From Bolinopsis microptera (lineage: Eukaryota > Ctenophora > Tentaculata > Lobata > Bolinopsidae): DNA of 64,000 bases. The DNA is taken from contig NC_087075.1 of NCBI RefSeq assembly GCF_026151205.1, positions 3,510,359-3,574,358 of the forward strand, written 5' to 3'. The translations under genes and the position numbers were made by a program. Numbering within the stretch: the first letter of the stretch is position 1; the number at the start of each line of letters is the position of its first letter. The notes under the pieces are model-generated. The model had not been told where the DNA came from. It did no database searches and worked only from the letters and a program-made list of their open reading frames with translations. This document shows, piece after piece, positions 51,001-53,434 of the stretch.

Positions 51001-52695
51001 AATAAACTTACTCAGAACATTGAGGGTAGCAGTTGGTATACAAATGGCACTTTCAGTCCTGGAGGCAATAACAGCAGAACAAGCGTAGATACCTGCGCTA
51101 CTGGAGGTCACTCCAGATAATGTCTGCACACACTCGTATGTGTTAGCAGCAGTAGTGTGAGCACTGAGAAAGGTAAAATCAGACCCTGAATTTCAAGTTC
51201 CGGTTAATTTCCAGCAGTGCGTGATTCTAAAAAAGTTAAAGTGCCTAAATCAACTGTCACTAAGATTATTGACATACCTAAACGAGGCCCCGCCGGAATT
51301 GGCAATGGAACTGCCTCCTTTGGTCCAAGAGCATTTAGAAGGATCGTTTAAAGTAGGAGTGTCACCAGTAACTACAGTACAAGTCAGCTGGACGTTAGAT
51401 CCAGCTGTGAAGTAGCCGCTCTGTCCAATTGTTGTTGTCACCTCTGGGAGAAGATTCATTAGTAACCAATAGTAACCATTAGTAACCATTAGTAACCATT
51501 AGTAACCATTAGTAACCATTAGTAACCATTAGTAACCATTAGTAACCATAAGTTATCAATAGTAATCGTTAGTAACCATTGGTAATCATTTGTAACCAAG
51601 GTTTAAAAGACAACATGTAAAATCACTTACTACTACAACTAGTAGGTGTGGTGCTGCAGGCTTCCGTTTTAGTACTCTGACCATCGATATAGTACTCATT
51701 CTGGCAGAATGTGGTAATTGTGGTACCAGTTGCCACGTTAGTTCCAGCAAGTGGATACATACCGCTCGAGAAGGTTGCAGTGGGGACCGTGCATACGGCT
51801 GAAAAAGAAGGTAACGTGTTGTTTTACTATAATGCAACGGAAATATGTTGATTTAGTTACGAGAAGATAAAGAAAATTCATCCGTGGACAATACTGAATA
51901 ATTAGTAATGAACCTAAACAAATACCCCGAACCAGTCGATATAACTAACCTATGCAGTCACTGGAGGCGGTGGAGCCAATACTCATTGTGCTGGTCCCAC
52001 CTCCACAGGCAGTACAGGAGGTCTGACTGACTGTGTCTGTGTAGGTACCAATCGGACAGTCAATACAGTCTGAGGTGCCGATGTAGGTTCCAGCTGAGCA
52101 CTCCTCTGGGAGAACACGTGGTGTTAATTAAAGAACACGTGGTGTTAAAGAAAGGATAAACATCAGTATTATGCGTAGAAACTGAGATACTTGATTATTA
52201 GTTTGGCGACGTAAAACAATGAGAAAGAGAAGAAGGCATACTTACTACATAACCCGTCTACTGCTATAAGTGGGGAGGCACACTCCACTGTAGATTCATA
52301 GTCCACGTCTGAGGCTTCGTCAAACTCCCAATCTGTGAATGTGAGAGTTAGTGATTATCAACAAGCGATTCAACCATATCAACTGATTATCAACAAGCGA
52401 TTGATAAACTTAACCATATCAATTGATATCGAGGCGCTAATTTACATACTCACCAGTTCTTCGATAAATATTTAATATTCATGATTTTGGTAAGTTGTGA
52501 GTTAATTGGTTTAGCAAGTTTACGAGAAAAACTAAATTAGTTTATTGGAATACTTTGTTTGAAAAAGAAACACGATGATTACATGTACAGTACCCCTTGC
52601 ATTATATTAATTTAAAACCAGTACTTACTAATCCCAAATGACGTCGATTCTTTAGCGAGCGTTCCCAATAAAGTCAGCAGGATATATATCCTCAT
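1..52695 (-). CDS. Giant multi-Ig-domain secreted or surface protein gene (3' end outside window)
   Basis: This entry joins the exons listed separately below. Read on the minus strand, the exons have GT-AG borders and frames that agree: signal peptide, cysteine-rich module, sushi-like module, split Ig domains, a tandem array of whole-Ig exons, then further Ig exons to the window edge. Paired half-exons add up to whole codons (for example 166+152, 138+150, 160+119 and 188+118 nt), which strongly supports the model. The readable array alone would give 55 modules of 108 residues, about 5,940 residues. By architecture this is an extracellular adhesion or recognition protein; that is inference, and no ligand or homolog can be named. 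The model is interrupted by the gap at 42957-43056, and the C-terminus, with any membrane anchor, lies outside. Confidence 0.75.
95..179. repeat. 9-bp minisatellite CATATTTAG
   Basis: About nine units. On the sense strand it reads CTAAATATG, repeated to within 13 bases of the acceptor of the last exon. A shorter stretch of the same unit occurs at 453-479, just upstream of the acceptor at 439, and another at 889-927. Confidence 0.9.
322..439 (-). CDS. Second half of the split Ig domain near the window start
   Basis: The exon encodes STLAVSYMQSTYSGEYKCGV, with the YSGEYKC motif of an Ig F strand, and ends INVA at GTAAAC, phase 1. The acceptor ATCCTTCAG begins in phase 0. Confidence 0.75.
511..887. 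mobile_element. MITE with mariner-type ends
   Basis: Terminal inverted repeats GGGTGGCCCAAAAGT (511-525) and ACTTTTGGGCCACCC (873-887) bound 377 bp with no coding potential. The ends resemble those of the MITEs at 60111-60876 and 58408-58600. It lies in an Ig intron and is bordered on both sides by CATATTTAA-type repeats. Confidence 0.6.
1157..1344 (-). CDS. First half of a split Ig domain near the window start
   Basis: The exon encodes GESFTLTCEATYVAG and STFWTKDDGN. It starts in phase 1 after TTTTCTTCAG and ends at AAAAGG|GTACGTT in phase 0. With the exon at 322-439 it adds to 306 nt, 102 codons. A mariner-type MITE lies in the intron between the two. Confidence 0.75.
1366..1460. repeat. 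Imperfect 19-bp tandem repeat
   Basis: About five units of GAAATATGTTTAAAATGTA with variants, ending some 20 bases upstream (sense) of the acceptor at 1344. Confidence 0.75.
1461..2640. other. Intron sequence, possible retrotransposon 5' region
   Basis: No exon recognised. The part at 2340-2640 is GC-richer than its surroundings and leads directly into the retrotransposon reading frame, so it may be that element's 5' untranslated region. A-rich DNA occupies 2070-2180. Confidence 0.35.
2652..5046 (+). pseudogene. Degenerate non-LTR retrotransposon with reverse transcriptase
   Basis: Several adjoining frames together resemble the ORF of R2-type LINEs. An N-terminal region (in frame from about 2882 to 3687) contains QRLADQARSIRNNNLLSD. 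Reverse-transcriptase motifs follow: FIDYKKANDSVPHSWI (motif A) at about 4300-4350, GLFQGDSVSPIHF (motif B) near 4480-4520, and LNMDDLKLYAESE (motif C) near 4612-4650. The frame changes at about 2870, 3680, 4100 and 4410, and a stop lies near 3780, so the copy is dead. No endonuclease was seen downstream. It lies antisense inside an Ig-gene intron. Confidence 0.75.
4979..5241 (+). repeat. Tandem duplication of about 163 bp at the retrotransposon 3' end
   Basis: The segment beginning AACCAAAATGTGCCTAAG at 4979 recurs at 5142 with few changes, running through ACCGATTTTA. The first copy overlaps the end of the reverse-transcriptase frame. Confidence 0.8.
5277..5565 (+). repeat. Duplicated block with 180-bp spacing
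   Basis: TTATTTCAAGATATCTC and the following 100 bases (to GTAGAG.ATGGTTT) occur at 5277 and again at 5457, about 90% alike. A second small duplication (TGCAAGCCCTGT) sits at 5576 and 5722. Confidence 0.75.
5750..6812. other. Intron sequence without recognised gene
   Basis: AT-rich with a GC-richer patch at 6240-6480. I see no exon or RNA gene. The stretch at 6650-6760 has the look of a retroelement 3' end, but nothing decisive. Confidence 0.35.
6813..7154 (-). CDS. Whole-Ig exon downstream of the array
   Basis: The exon is 342 nt (114 codons), phase 1 at both ends; acceptor ACCTGAAAAG in plus sense reads TTTTCAG on the coding strand, and the donor is CTG|GTTAGG. It encodes AATLTCSLSEISA, GAVKWKGGDIS and GSQVFTCVLTVDAS, the Cys, Trp and Cys of an Ig domain. 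It is related to the array modules only distantly. The intron upstream of it is about 8.9 kb and holds nested transposons. Confidence 0.75.
8276..8365 (+). repeat. Telomere-like CCCTAA block inside the outer element
   Basis: Several CCCTAA units interspersed with other sequence. The CCCTAA-rich stretch at 14108-14220 lies just outside the outer element. Confidence 0.7.
8669..10978 (+). CDS. Reverse transcriptase with restriction-like endonuclease (R2/NeSL/HERO-type), truncated at both ends
   Basis: The open frame is 769 codons. Its ATG and first residues come from target DNA, not from the element. Visible parts: RPISLGN at residue 21 (motif 2 region), LDLANAYGAVPH at 92 with the motif A aspartate, a poorly conserved motif B, and FMDD at 195-198, the catalytic pair. 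Then a CCHC knuckle CKLCEERMGTIQHILAGC at 543-560, and a PD-(D/E)xK-like endonuclease region with RPD at 658-660 and WWELTV around E675. That order (RT, CCHC, restriction-like endonuclease) is the hallmark of R2-type LINEs. The N-terminal DNA-binding part is missing. The true C-terminus is cut off at residue 760 by a DNA transposon; the last nine residues shown by the frame are transposon sequence, and the frame resumes at 13606. Confidence 0.85.
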   Translation: MVISKLISPKADGDFSPSSGRPISLGNIQGKIYLAILAKRLTSFVVSNGYVDLSIQKGGVPGVRGCTEHFGAMWEVLKEAKVKKKDLSVVWLDLANAYGAVPHVLIARALRFYNVPEKVINIILRYFSGVFGRFSSRTVTSDWQQFEIGIFMGCVISVILFVLCMNLGHEHLKSKVPRSIEYIKDDTPIPTLKLFMDDSCLTTARAEDMQTLLNVFQKYVDWSRFKLKSSKSRALVLKKGVAVRWVEEVVVGEEEVEREEVCLQLGGEVIPNVSEKPIKFLGRWIRVEGNDKSVIDSTKVDLNTFLRRLDESSLTGLQKCWGYQYMVLPKLKWPLAIYDIPITTVTRWEQNTNSFLRKWLGVGHTLSGLCLFSQSSSVALPVSSLTDTWKIEKCRLLQPYQTSKDDLIKAVQPQVRSGRVWRPETELEEARRDLVCESVRGMVQPQKRVGIGFGGWKKPWERMDEREREREVMLRVKENIEREREVQVGSLEMQSRWGEWRELVMKTDLSWHTLIGFMLSAVYGTLLTPSMVSKWSEDEDGKCKLCEERMGTIQHILAGCKVALSQGRYRWRHDKVLKQISEQVVFHCDRRVNTYKNKAGDGRQFIDFVPAGRRKAGKDDRKESRGFGILSGYRDWIVLSDLEGQLEFPSEIVETRLRPDLVIFSRSAKTVIWWELTVPSEERIAESHEYKLDRYSGLQAEIQAKGWCCYNAAVEVGARGVVAQSLERAARRIGFRGRELKKLVRDSGKEGGSLQEARLVHGPLVYGPL
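10944..11057. repeat. Left terminal cluster of GGTCCATGGACC palindromes
   Basis: Six full or partial copies of AGTGGTCCATGGACCACT. The matching right cluster is at 13523-13606. They are plausible transposase-binding sites, by position. Confidence 0.85.
11249..12139 (+). CDS. IS1595/ISXO2-like (Merlin-type) DDE transposase
   Basis: I chose the ATG at 11249, giving 296 residues; an upstream extension to 11180 has only a GTG. It has an N-terminal zinc ribbon (C35-PG-C38 and C60-SP-C63, preceded by W58), a helix-turn-helix-like stretch at 96-120 (LIGVSENTISDWK), and a DDE core: D145 in VEMDEGKFGKRK, D208 in VVYTDEWGAYNSL, and E245 in NTQEGLWAHVKK. Zinc ribbon followed by this core is the pattern of IS1595-group transposases and of eukaryotic Merlin elements. 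The enzyme would cut and rejoin the element ends. The frame is intact, so the copy is young or still selected. Confidence 0.88.
   Translation: MSHSLHNEIHRITNTDEHARDFLFQRGILKSSLSCPGCSSAMNLVPCSSKKSSDLLIWRCSPCSRFRNIRTDSVLSGQKLTFSLFLQLVFYLSIKSLANVAISQLIGVSENTISDWKTMIHTRVADFLVSNPSPLGGPGVVVEMDEGKFGKRKYNKGAYREGQWVLGAVDRSNGNCFLLPCPNNSRGASTLLPLIRRWILLGSVVYTDEWGAYNSLNTAGYTHHTVNHSIQFVDPATGVHTNTQEGLWAHVKKSVVGKTDLELALVDFMFRRRFHATGGSQQISNCFNGYLSVLKA
12312..12739 (+). CDS. Second ORF of the DNA transposon with a pipsqueak-like HTH
   Basis: An open frame runs through here with no ATG near its start. It could begin at an acceptor CTCCAG near 12312, or at a later ATG at 12566 (MEAAIHQQYPL). It is proline-rich at first (PRDPSPLPTSPTVDSP), then has an Arg-rich patch (RRRNTTRRN) and SGTSARQAIQQIQMPRSTFY, which reads as a Psq/HTH-type DNA-binding helix pair. 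It is probably an accessory DNA-binding protein of the transposon. I know no named family for it. Confidence 0.5.
12753..12824 (-). tRNA. tRNA-like sequence, probably a tRNA pseudogene or tRNA-derived repeat
   Basis: The 72 nt fold as a tRNA: acceptor stem with 6 of 7 pairs, D stem GCTC/GAGC, a 4-bp anticodon stem around the loop CGCGAAA, and a T stem CTGGG/CCCAG. Box A (TAGCTCAATTGG) is intact. Box B (GATCATTCC) has one mismatch. Position 33 is G not U, and the T loop lacks TTC. The formal anticodon CGA would be serine, but there is no long variable arm. So it is likely non-functional. It lies just after the transposon's second ORF. Confidence 0.6.
12894..13231. repeat. 338-bp perfect-spacerless palindrome
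   Basis: Two 169-bp arms meet at CATG (centre 13062.5) with no spacer and, as far as I could read, a single mismatch (CGAGGTGG against CGAGATGG). The innermost 30 bases of the arm also occur once in the second ORF at 12689-12718. Confidence 0.9.
13253..13414 (+). CDS. Small third ORF or terminal exon of the DNA transposon
   Basis: A 53-residue frame begins MKLVDSSHYHHLADQF and contains TKLCDQCKYC. Just before the ATG is a good acceptor (TTTTGTTGCAG), so it may be the last exon of a spliced transposon gene. I could not find an in-frame donor joining it to the second ORF. Function unknown. Confidence 0.4.
   Translation: MKLVDSSHYHHLADQFKGTKLCDQCKYCLFEDSASLRKTEEMRKSSDLLPLSM
13606..13650 (+). 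pseudogene. Detached C-terminal tail of the retrotransposon ORF
   Basis: After the DNA transposon the original frame continues for 14 codons ending CQEGLWNP and a TAA stop at 13648-13650. It follows in frame from residue 760 of the upstream ORF if the transposon and a short target duplication are left out, which proves the order of insertion. Confidence 0.75.
14108..14220 (+). repeat. Telomere-like CCCTAA block with CTTTATA interruptions
   Basis: Runs of two to four CCCTAA units alternate with TTTATACTAA-type breaks. It lies just outside the outer element. Confidence 0.85.
14230..15260. other. AT-rich intron sequence, no feature recognised
   Basis: No exon, RNA gene or clear repeat structure was found, apart from a loose inverted pair (GTCCGAAAAATTT near 14595 and AAATTTTTCGGAC near 14708). 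Confidence 0.4.
15267..15475 (+). repeat. Dispersed repeat, copy 1, with GGGGGTATAATAG tandem units
   Basis: It shares ACTTCTGATGAG, AATGCCTGAAAAA, GGGGGTATAATAG and ACGGTC(G/A)TGCTTGCCAGCAC with 58610-58706. This copy has five units of the GGGGGTATAATAGTAAA type and a hairpin GTGCACGC-TTC-GCGTGCAC at 15308-15326. CTGATGAG followed by GAAA recalls a hammerhead ribozyme core, as discussed in the findings. Confidence 0.6.
15476..16010. other. Intron flank downstream of the Ig array
   Basis: No exon recognised. The motif GTGCGT recurs six times or so between 15640 and 15930. Confidence 0.4.
16011..16334 (-). CDS. Ig-B exon (last copy, slightly diverged; 28 copies in array)
   Basis: A complete Ig domain: TAATISCVVNG, DAVTWEKPRSGGG, TTVLTIPVSANGADAVYTC. 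The exon is phase 1 at both ends, with donor GTGAGTA. With acceptor AACTTCAG it is 324 nt; an upstream acceptor GGCTACAG (exon start 16376) is also in frame and would add 14 residues (GYFEIILVRKFVTS). The shorter form gives the usual Ig length, but the longer form has the better pyrimidine tract. This copy carries Arg where the other copies have Lys (AEERTN against AEEKTN), and its downstream intron differs from the array. Confidence 0.8.
16475..16798 (-). CDS. Ig-A exon (last copy; 27 copies in array)
   Basis: A complete Ig domain in one exon, 108 codons, phase 1 at both ends. Landmarks are VDQTLVCNIGD (B-strand Cys), TVSWTSGDN (Trp), SSLTITAATLQG and VIWKCAAKSS (F-strand Cys, with Trp replacing the usual Tyr). 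The acceptor is TTATTTCAG. The donor read here is TTAG|GTTTGT, which is weaker than other donors in the gene. The copies appear identical at the protein level, and phase symmetry lets each be skipped or added without a frameshift. Confidence 0.8.
32162..32484 (-). pseudogene. Ig-B copy with 1-nt deletion
   Basis: One C is missing from the run GGCCCCCG near 32197, which shifts the frame after TSG and would end the domain wrongly. One extra A at about 32116 in the intron restores the 950-bp spacing. A real copy with this lesion would have to be skipped, or would truncate the protein. Two compensating single-base changes in homopolymers are also what uncorrected sequencing error looks like. Confidence 0.75.
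33111..33432 (-). pseudogene. Ig-B copy with 2-nt deletion
   Basis: The sequence CAATTGCTTTGTCAGG of other copies reads CAATTGCTGTCAGG here (near 33358), so the frame breaks before DAVTWEKP. All later copies are offset by 2 bases as a result. Adjacent to the other damaged copy, this may mark a stretch of poorer sequence or a decaying region of the array. Confidence 0.75.
42056..42956 (-). pseudogene. Corrupted cassette copy next to the gap (probable consensus error)
   Basis: Pieces of the cassette are recognisable in the right order: an Ig-A-like fragment near 42164-42180, Ig-B-like text at about 42510-42730, and an Ig-A-like piece at about 42848-42956. They are overrun with homopolymer stretches and indels (long runs of A, T, G or C). 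This looks like low-quality sequence at a contig end and not like evolutionary decay. It shows the array continues into the gap. Confidence 0.75.
42957..43056. other. Assembly gap of 100 Ns
   Basis: Exactly 100 Ns is the usual placeholder for a gap of unknown size. It separates the Ig cassette array from exon 11 and may hide more cassettes and the second half of Ig domain IV. Confidence 0.95.
43057..43920. other. Intron sequence next to the gap
   Basis: AT-rich, no Ig half-exon or RNA gene could be found on either strand, although one would be expected here if Ig domain IV were complete. Confidence 0.4.
43934..45152. repeat. 9-bp minisatellite GCAATATCT, about 135 units
   Basis: A long run of GCAATATCT with occasional variants (TTT, ACA and ATG forms) fills the intron after exon 11. 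Because 9 is a multiple of 3 and no frame contains a stop, all six frames stay open for hundreds of codons; these are not genes. Two near-palindromic islands (44113-44138 and 44540-44565) are each followed by a variant-rich stretch, suggesting a higher-order repeat of about 426 bp. On the gene's sense strand each unit contains TTGCAG. Confidence 0.95.
45177..45323 (-). CDS. Exon 11: first half of Ig domain IV, B-strand cysteine absent
   Basis: The 147-nt exon is phase 1 at both ends, with acceptor ACATTTCAG and donor GTGAGTCA. It encodes VGSDIVLTLNADTYGP and then KSIAWYHDGNG. The tryptophan is present, but where other domains have LTC this one has LTL. I found no matching second half before the N gap; it may lie in the missing sequence, or in the corrupted stretch. 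The 9-bp satellite begins in the intron 25 bases past the exon end. Confidence 0.65.
45383..45402. repeat. Solo mariner-like terminus
   Basis: CAGGGTGTTTCCATAAAATT resembles the terminal repeat of the mariner-like remnant that ends at 56883 (TATGAAACACCCT in the opposite orientation). No partner end was found nearby, so it is a remnant in the intron between exons 10 and 11. Confidence 0.35.
45494..45612 (-). CDS. Exon 10: second half of Ig domain III
   Basis: The exon encodes LVLANVDSATHDGAYTCVVV, the D-G-A-Y-T-C motif of an Ig F strand, and ends NLNVYG at a GTAAGTCC donor. The acceptor is ACTACTCAG. With exon 9 it adds to 279 nt, 93 codons, phase 1 to phase 1. This supports splicing across the 3.7-kb intron. 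Confidence 0.75.
45626..45744. repeat. 8-bp minisatellite TAATTAAG
   Basis: About fifteen units of TAATTAAG with TTGAG variants lie directly upstream, in sense orientation, of the exon 10 acceptor. It passes without a break into the TTATTTAG array, and both have an 8-bp period, so one probably evolved from the other. Confidence 0.85.
45745..46674. repeat. 8-bp satellite TTATTTAG, about 116 units
   Basis: A nearly perfect 930-bp run of TTATTTAG. Only the first 70 bases show length variants. It lies in the intron between exons 9 and 10. It ends in a short hairpin (ATTAGGACG-CTC-CGTCCTAAT) where the next repeat family begins. Confidence 0.95.
46685..46940 (+). repeat. Diverged partial copy of the fold-back element arm
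   Basis: This segment matches, in the same orientation and with many substitutions, the right arm of the fold-back element (48105-48340). Shared landmarks are GAGTTCAGGAGACCA, GGACCAAATATGGGCGTGG and GTCCGGGACCCC. It borders the 8-bp satellite on one side and the intact element on the other. Confidence 0.7.
46982..48350. mobile_element. Fold-back transposon flanked by TTAA
   Basis: The element is a 1,369-bp inverted repeat with arms of about 665 bp and a short centre near 47649-47677. It begins with a G run and ends with a C run and is bounded by TTAA on both sides (46978-46981 and 48351-48354). TTAA target duplications are characteristic of piggyBac-type and Kolobok-type transposons, so it is probably a non-autonomous relative of one of these. 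It has no coding capacity that I can see. Parts of the same family occur at 46685-46940 and around 53390-53434 / 56191-56275. Confidence 0.8.
48355..49155. other. Intron sequence without recognised feature
   Basis: AT-rich DNA between the fold-back element and exon 9. I see no exon, RNA gene or clear repeat boundary here; long stretches have the look of an old retroelement tail, but no reading frame remains. Confidence 0.4.
49175..49272. repeat. 18-bp minisatellite GTAGGCCTAAAACACAAA
   Basis: About five tandem units of GTAGGCCTAAAACACAAA, one with an inserted TGAC, lie in the intron 20 bases beyond the donor of exon 9. Confidence 0.85.
49293..49452 (-). CDS. Exon 9: first half of Ig domain III
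   Basis: The exon encodes AVAGTSITLTCITYG and AQTITWTTPQG. It starts after ATATTTGCAG in phase 1 and ends at AAAAC|GTAAGGA in phase 2. The following intron, about 3.7 kb, contains the fold-back element and the 8-bp satellite; its partner is exon 10. Confidence 0.75.
49453..50191. other. Intron between exons 8 and 9
   Basis: No exon or RNA gene recognised. It includes a short direct duplication (CCAACTGATAGGTATATTTC at about 49678 and 49710) and a C run at 50050-50061. Confidence 0.4.
50192..50341 (-). CDS. Exon 8: second half of Ig domain II
   Basis: The exon encodes DSVLTLSPLASTDTAKYKCF, the canonical D-x-A-x-Y-x-C end of an Ig domain. The acceptor is TTAAAACAG and the donor GTAAGTTT. With exon 7 it makes 288 nt, 96 codons, phase 1 to phase 1. 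Confidence 0.8.
50387..50427. repeat. Short near-perfect hairpin
   Basis: ATCATCGTCTTAAGTGTCCC is followed at once by its reverse complement with one mismatch. It lies in the intron between the two halves of Ig domain II. It could be a small MITE relic; no function is evident. Confidence 0.7.
50516..50729. repeat. 20-bp minisatellite in the Ig domain II intron
   Basis: About ten to eleven units of CACACCACCTGACATGACGT (GACGT/GACAT variants). On the gene's sense strand each unit contains CAGGTGGTG, close to the real exon 7 donor TCAG|GTGTGTTG a few bases away. Confidence 0.9.
50736..50873 (-). CDS. Exon 7: first half of Ig domain II
   Basis: The exon encodes SIQLTCTAT, then LTFEWERDG, giving the Ig cysteine and tryptophan. 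It begins after CTACTTCAG and ends at TCAG|GTGTGTTG in phase 1. A 20-bp minisatellite whose units contain the same donor-like core starts only a few bases into the intron. Confidence 0.75.
51012..51163 (-). CDS. Exon 6: second half of Ig domain I
   Basis: The exon encodes SAHTTAANTYECVQTL and then SSAGIYACSAVIAS, with the typical YxC of the F strand. I chose the acceptor CTTTCTCAG (exon begins at 51163), because an upstream AG would bring a stop into frame after exon 5. The donor is GTAAGTTT, phase 1. Confidence 0.75.
51278..51443 (-). CDS. Exon 5: first half of Ig domain I
   Basis: The exon carries the B-strand cysteine (NVQLTC) and the C-strand tryptophan (KCSWTKGG). It starts in phase 1 after CTCCCAG and ends in phase 2 at GTATGTC. 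Together with exon 6 it makes 318 nt, 106 codons, the size of one Ig domain. An extra cysteine next to the tryptophan could pair with another extra one in exon 6. The intron upstream of the acceptor holds a 10-bp minisatellite. Confidence 0.8.
51459..51600. repeat. 10-bp minisatellite AGTAACCATT
   Basis: About ten clean units followed by decayed ones, between exons 4 and 5. In sense orientation the unit reads AATGGTTACT, so the array contains repeated TTACTAAT, close to the branch-point consensus, ending about 16 bases before the exon 5 acceptor. Confidence 0.9.
51631..51798 (-). CDS. Exon 4: sushi-like (CCP-like) module
   Basis: The exon is 168 nt (56 codons), phase 1 at both ends, with acceptor TTTTTCAG and donor GTAAGTG. 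It begins AVCTVPTATFSSGMYPLAGT, followed by FCQNEYYIDGQST and then two further cysteines near the end. The four-cysteine spacing and the VP...G...Y...G layout resemble a short CCP/sushi domain, but the usual tryptophan is missing, so the family call is tentative. Confidence 0.6.
51950..52105 (-). CDS. Exon 3: TNFR/ephrin-receptor-like cysteine-rich module
   Basis: The exon is 156 nt (52 codons), phase 1 at both ends. It encodes ECSAGTYIGTSDCIDCPIGT, then CTACGGGTSTMSIGST and a final DC. The pattern C-x-x-G-T-Y, CPIGTYTD and C-x-x-C followed by a Gly/Ser/Thr run ending in DC is typical of the GCC2_GCC3 / ephrin-receptor-like cysteine-rich repeats of invertebrate extracellular proteins. It sits directly after the signal peptide and linker. 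Confidence 0.75.
52246..52332 (-). CDS. Exon 2: acidic linker with two cysteines
   Basis: The exon is 87 nt, phase 1 at both ends, with acceptor TTCACAG and donor GTAAGTA. It encodes an acidic stretch (WEFDEASDVDYES) followed by VECASPLIAVDGLC. It probably completes the mature N-terminus ahead of the cysteine-rich module. I do not recognise a domain in it. Confidence 0.6.
52629..52695 (-). CDS. Exon 1: signal peptide
   Basis: This exon encodes MRIYILLTLLGTLA and about eight more residues. It has a basic residue at position 2 and a hydrophobic core at residues 3-14, as in a cleavable signal peptide. The donor is GTAAGTAC at 52628 and the intron is phase 1. The start codon has A at -3 (TTAAATG), and a TATA-like box lies just upstream. 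It directs the multi-Ig product into the secretory pathway. Confidence 0.7.
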
Positions 52696-52745
52696 TTAAT
52701 TCCGAAAAGTTTCTTTTCCACTTATCTTATCTATGTATAAGAAGC

Positions 52746-52755
52746 TTATTTTATA
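52746..52755 (-). promoter_or_regulatory. Candidate TATA box of the Ig gene
   Basis: The minus strand reads TATAAAATAA, 51 bases before the start codon at 52695. A transcription start about 30 bases downstream would leave a 5' leader of roughly 25 nt. The surrounding DNA is AT-rich, so a chance match is quite possible. Confidence 0.35.
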
Positions 52756-53380
52756 CTTACAAAAAACAAGTTTGAAATATCAAAATCTAACAGAAAGCAA
52801 GTTTAATTCAGATTATAATGTTAATAAATGGATTTATATCATAAACTAAATGTATAGCGGCAAACTCGAGTATCGGAAGAGAAAATCAATACAATTATTC
52901 TTAAAAACGGCATTTGCCAAACTTCAAGCTTCAACTTCAAGCTTCACGGAAAGTTTCACAAGCTCATCACGTGACAGGAAAGAAGCTGCATTAGTGATAT
53001 TGTACTGGCACTCCTAAAGAACGGGTCCAATGATTGATAAGAGCGATGGACAGATACAATGGATTGGCATGCAATAGATCACTATTCTGACTTTGTGGAA
53101 GGATATAAAGAGCTGCTGTCATTTCGTATCCTCCGACATTTTTCTTCTTGAACGAAGAGAACGTAGAATAAACAAAAATGCGGCCGGTTTTCTTTTGTGT
53201 ATATGGCCGCTCAATTTCCAGATCCGTTATGGCGTATTTTATCATATTTCATATACCCTGGGGACCCCAGTCTTCACTGTTTATAACTATCAGCATGCAG
53301 ATATGGCGGAGTGACAGGCCGAGCGCCGGCCAGTTAATTCCATATTGAATTGAATATCGTGTATATTTCTATGTAACTAT
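52756..53380. other. Upstream flank of the Ig gene
   Basis: Contains one copy (about 53250-53340) of a dispersed repeat with CCTGGGGACCCC and GTGACAGGCCGAGCGCC, related to copies at 56975-57062, 57945-58033 and, inverted, 7255-7300. No gene seen. Confidence 0.45.
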
Positions 53381-53434
53381 GTATAATGTTTGTTGGGTTT
53401 TGGGCATGTTCGGGGAATTTGGCTAAATTGGGCC

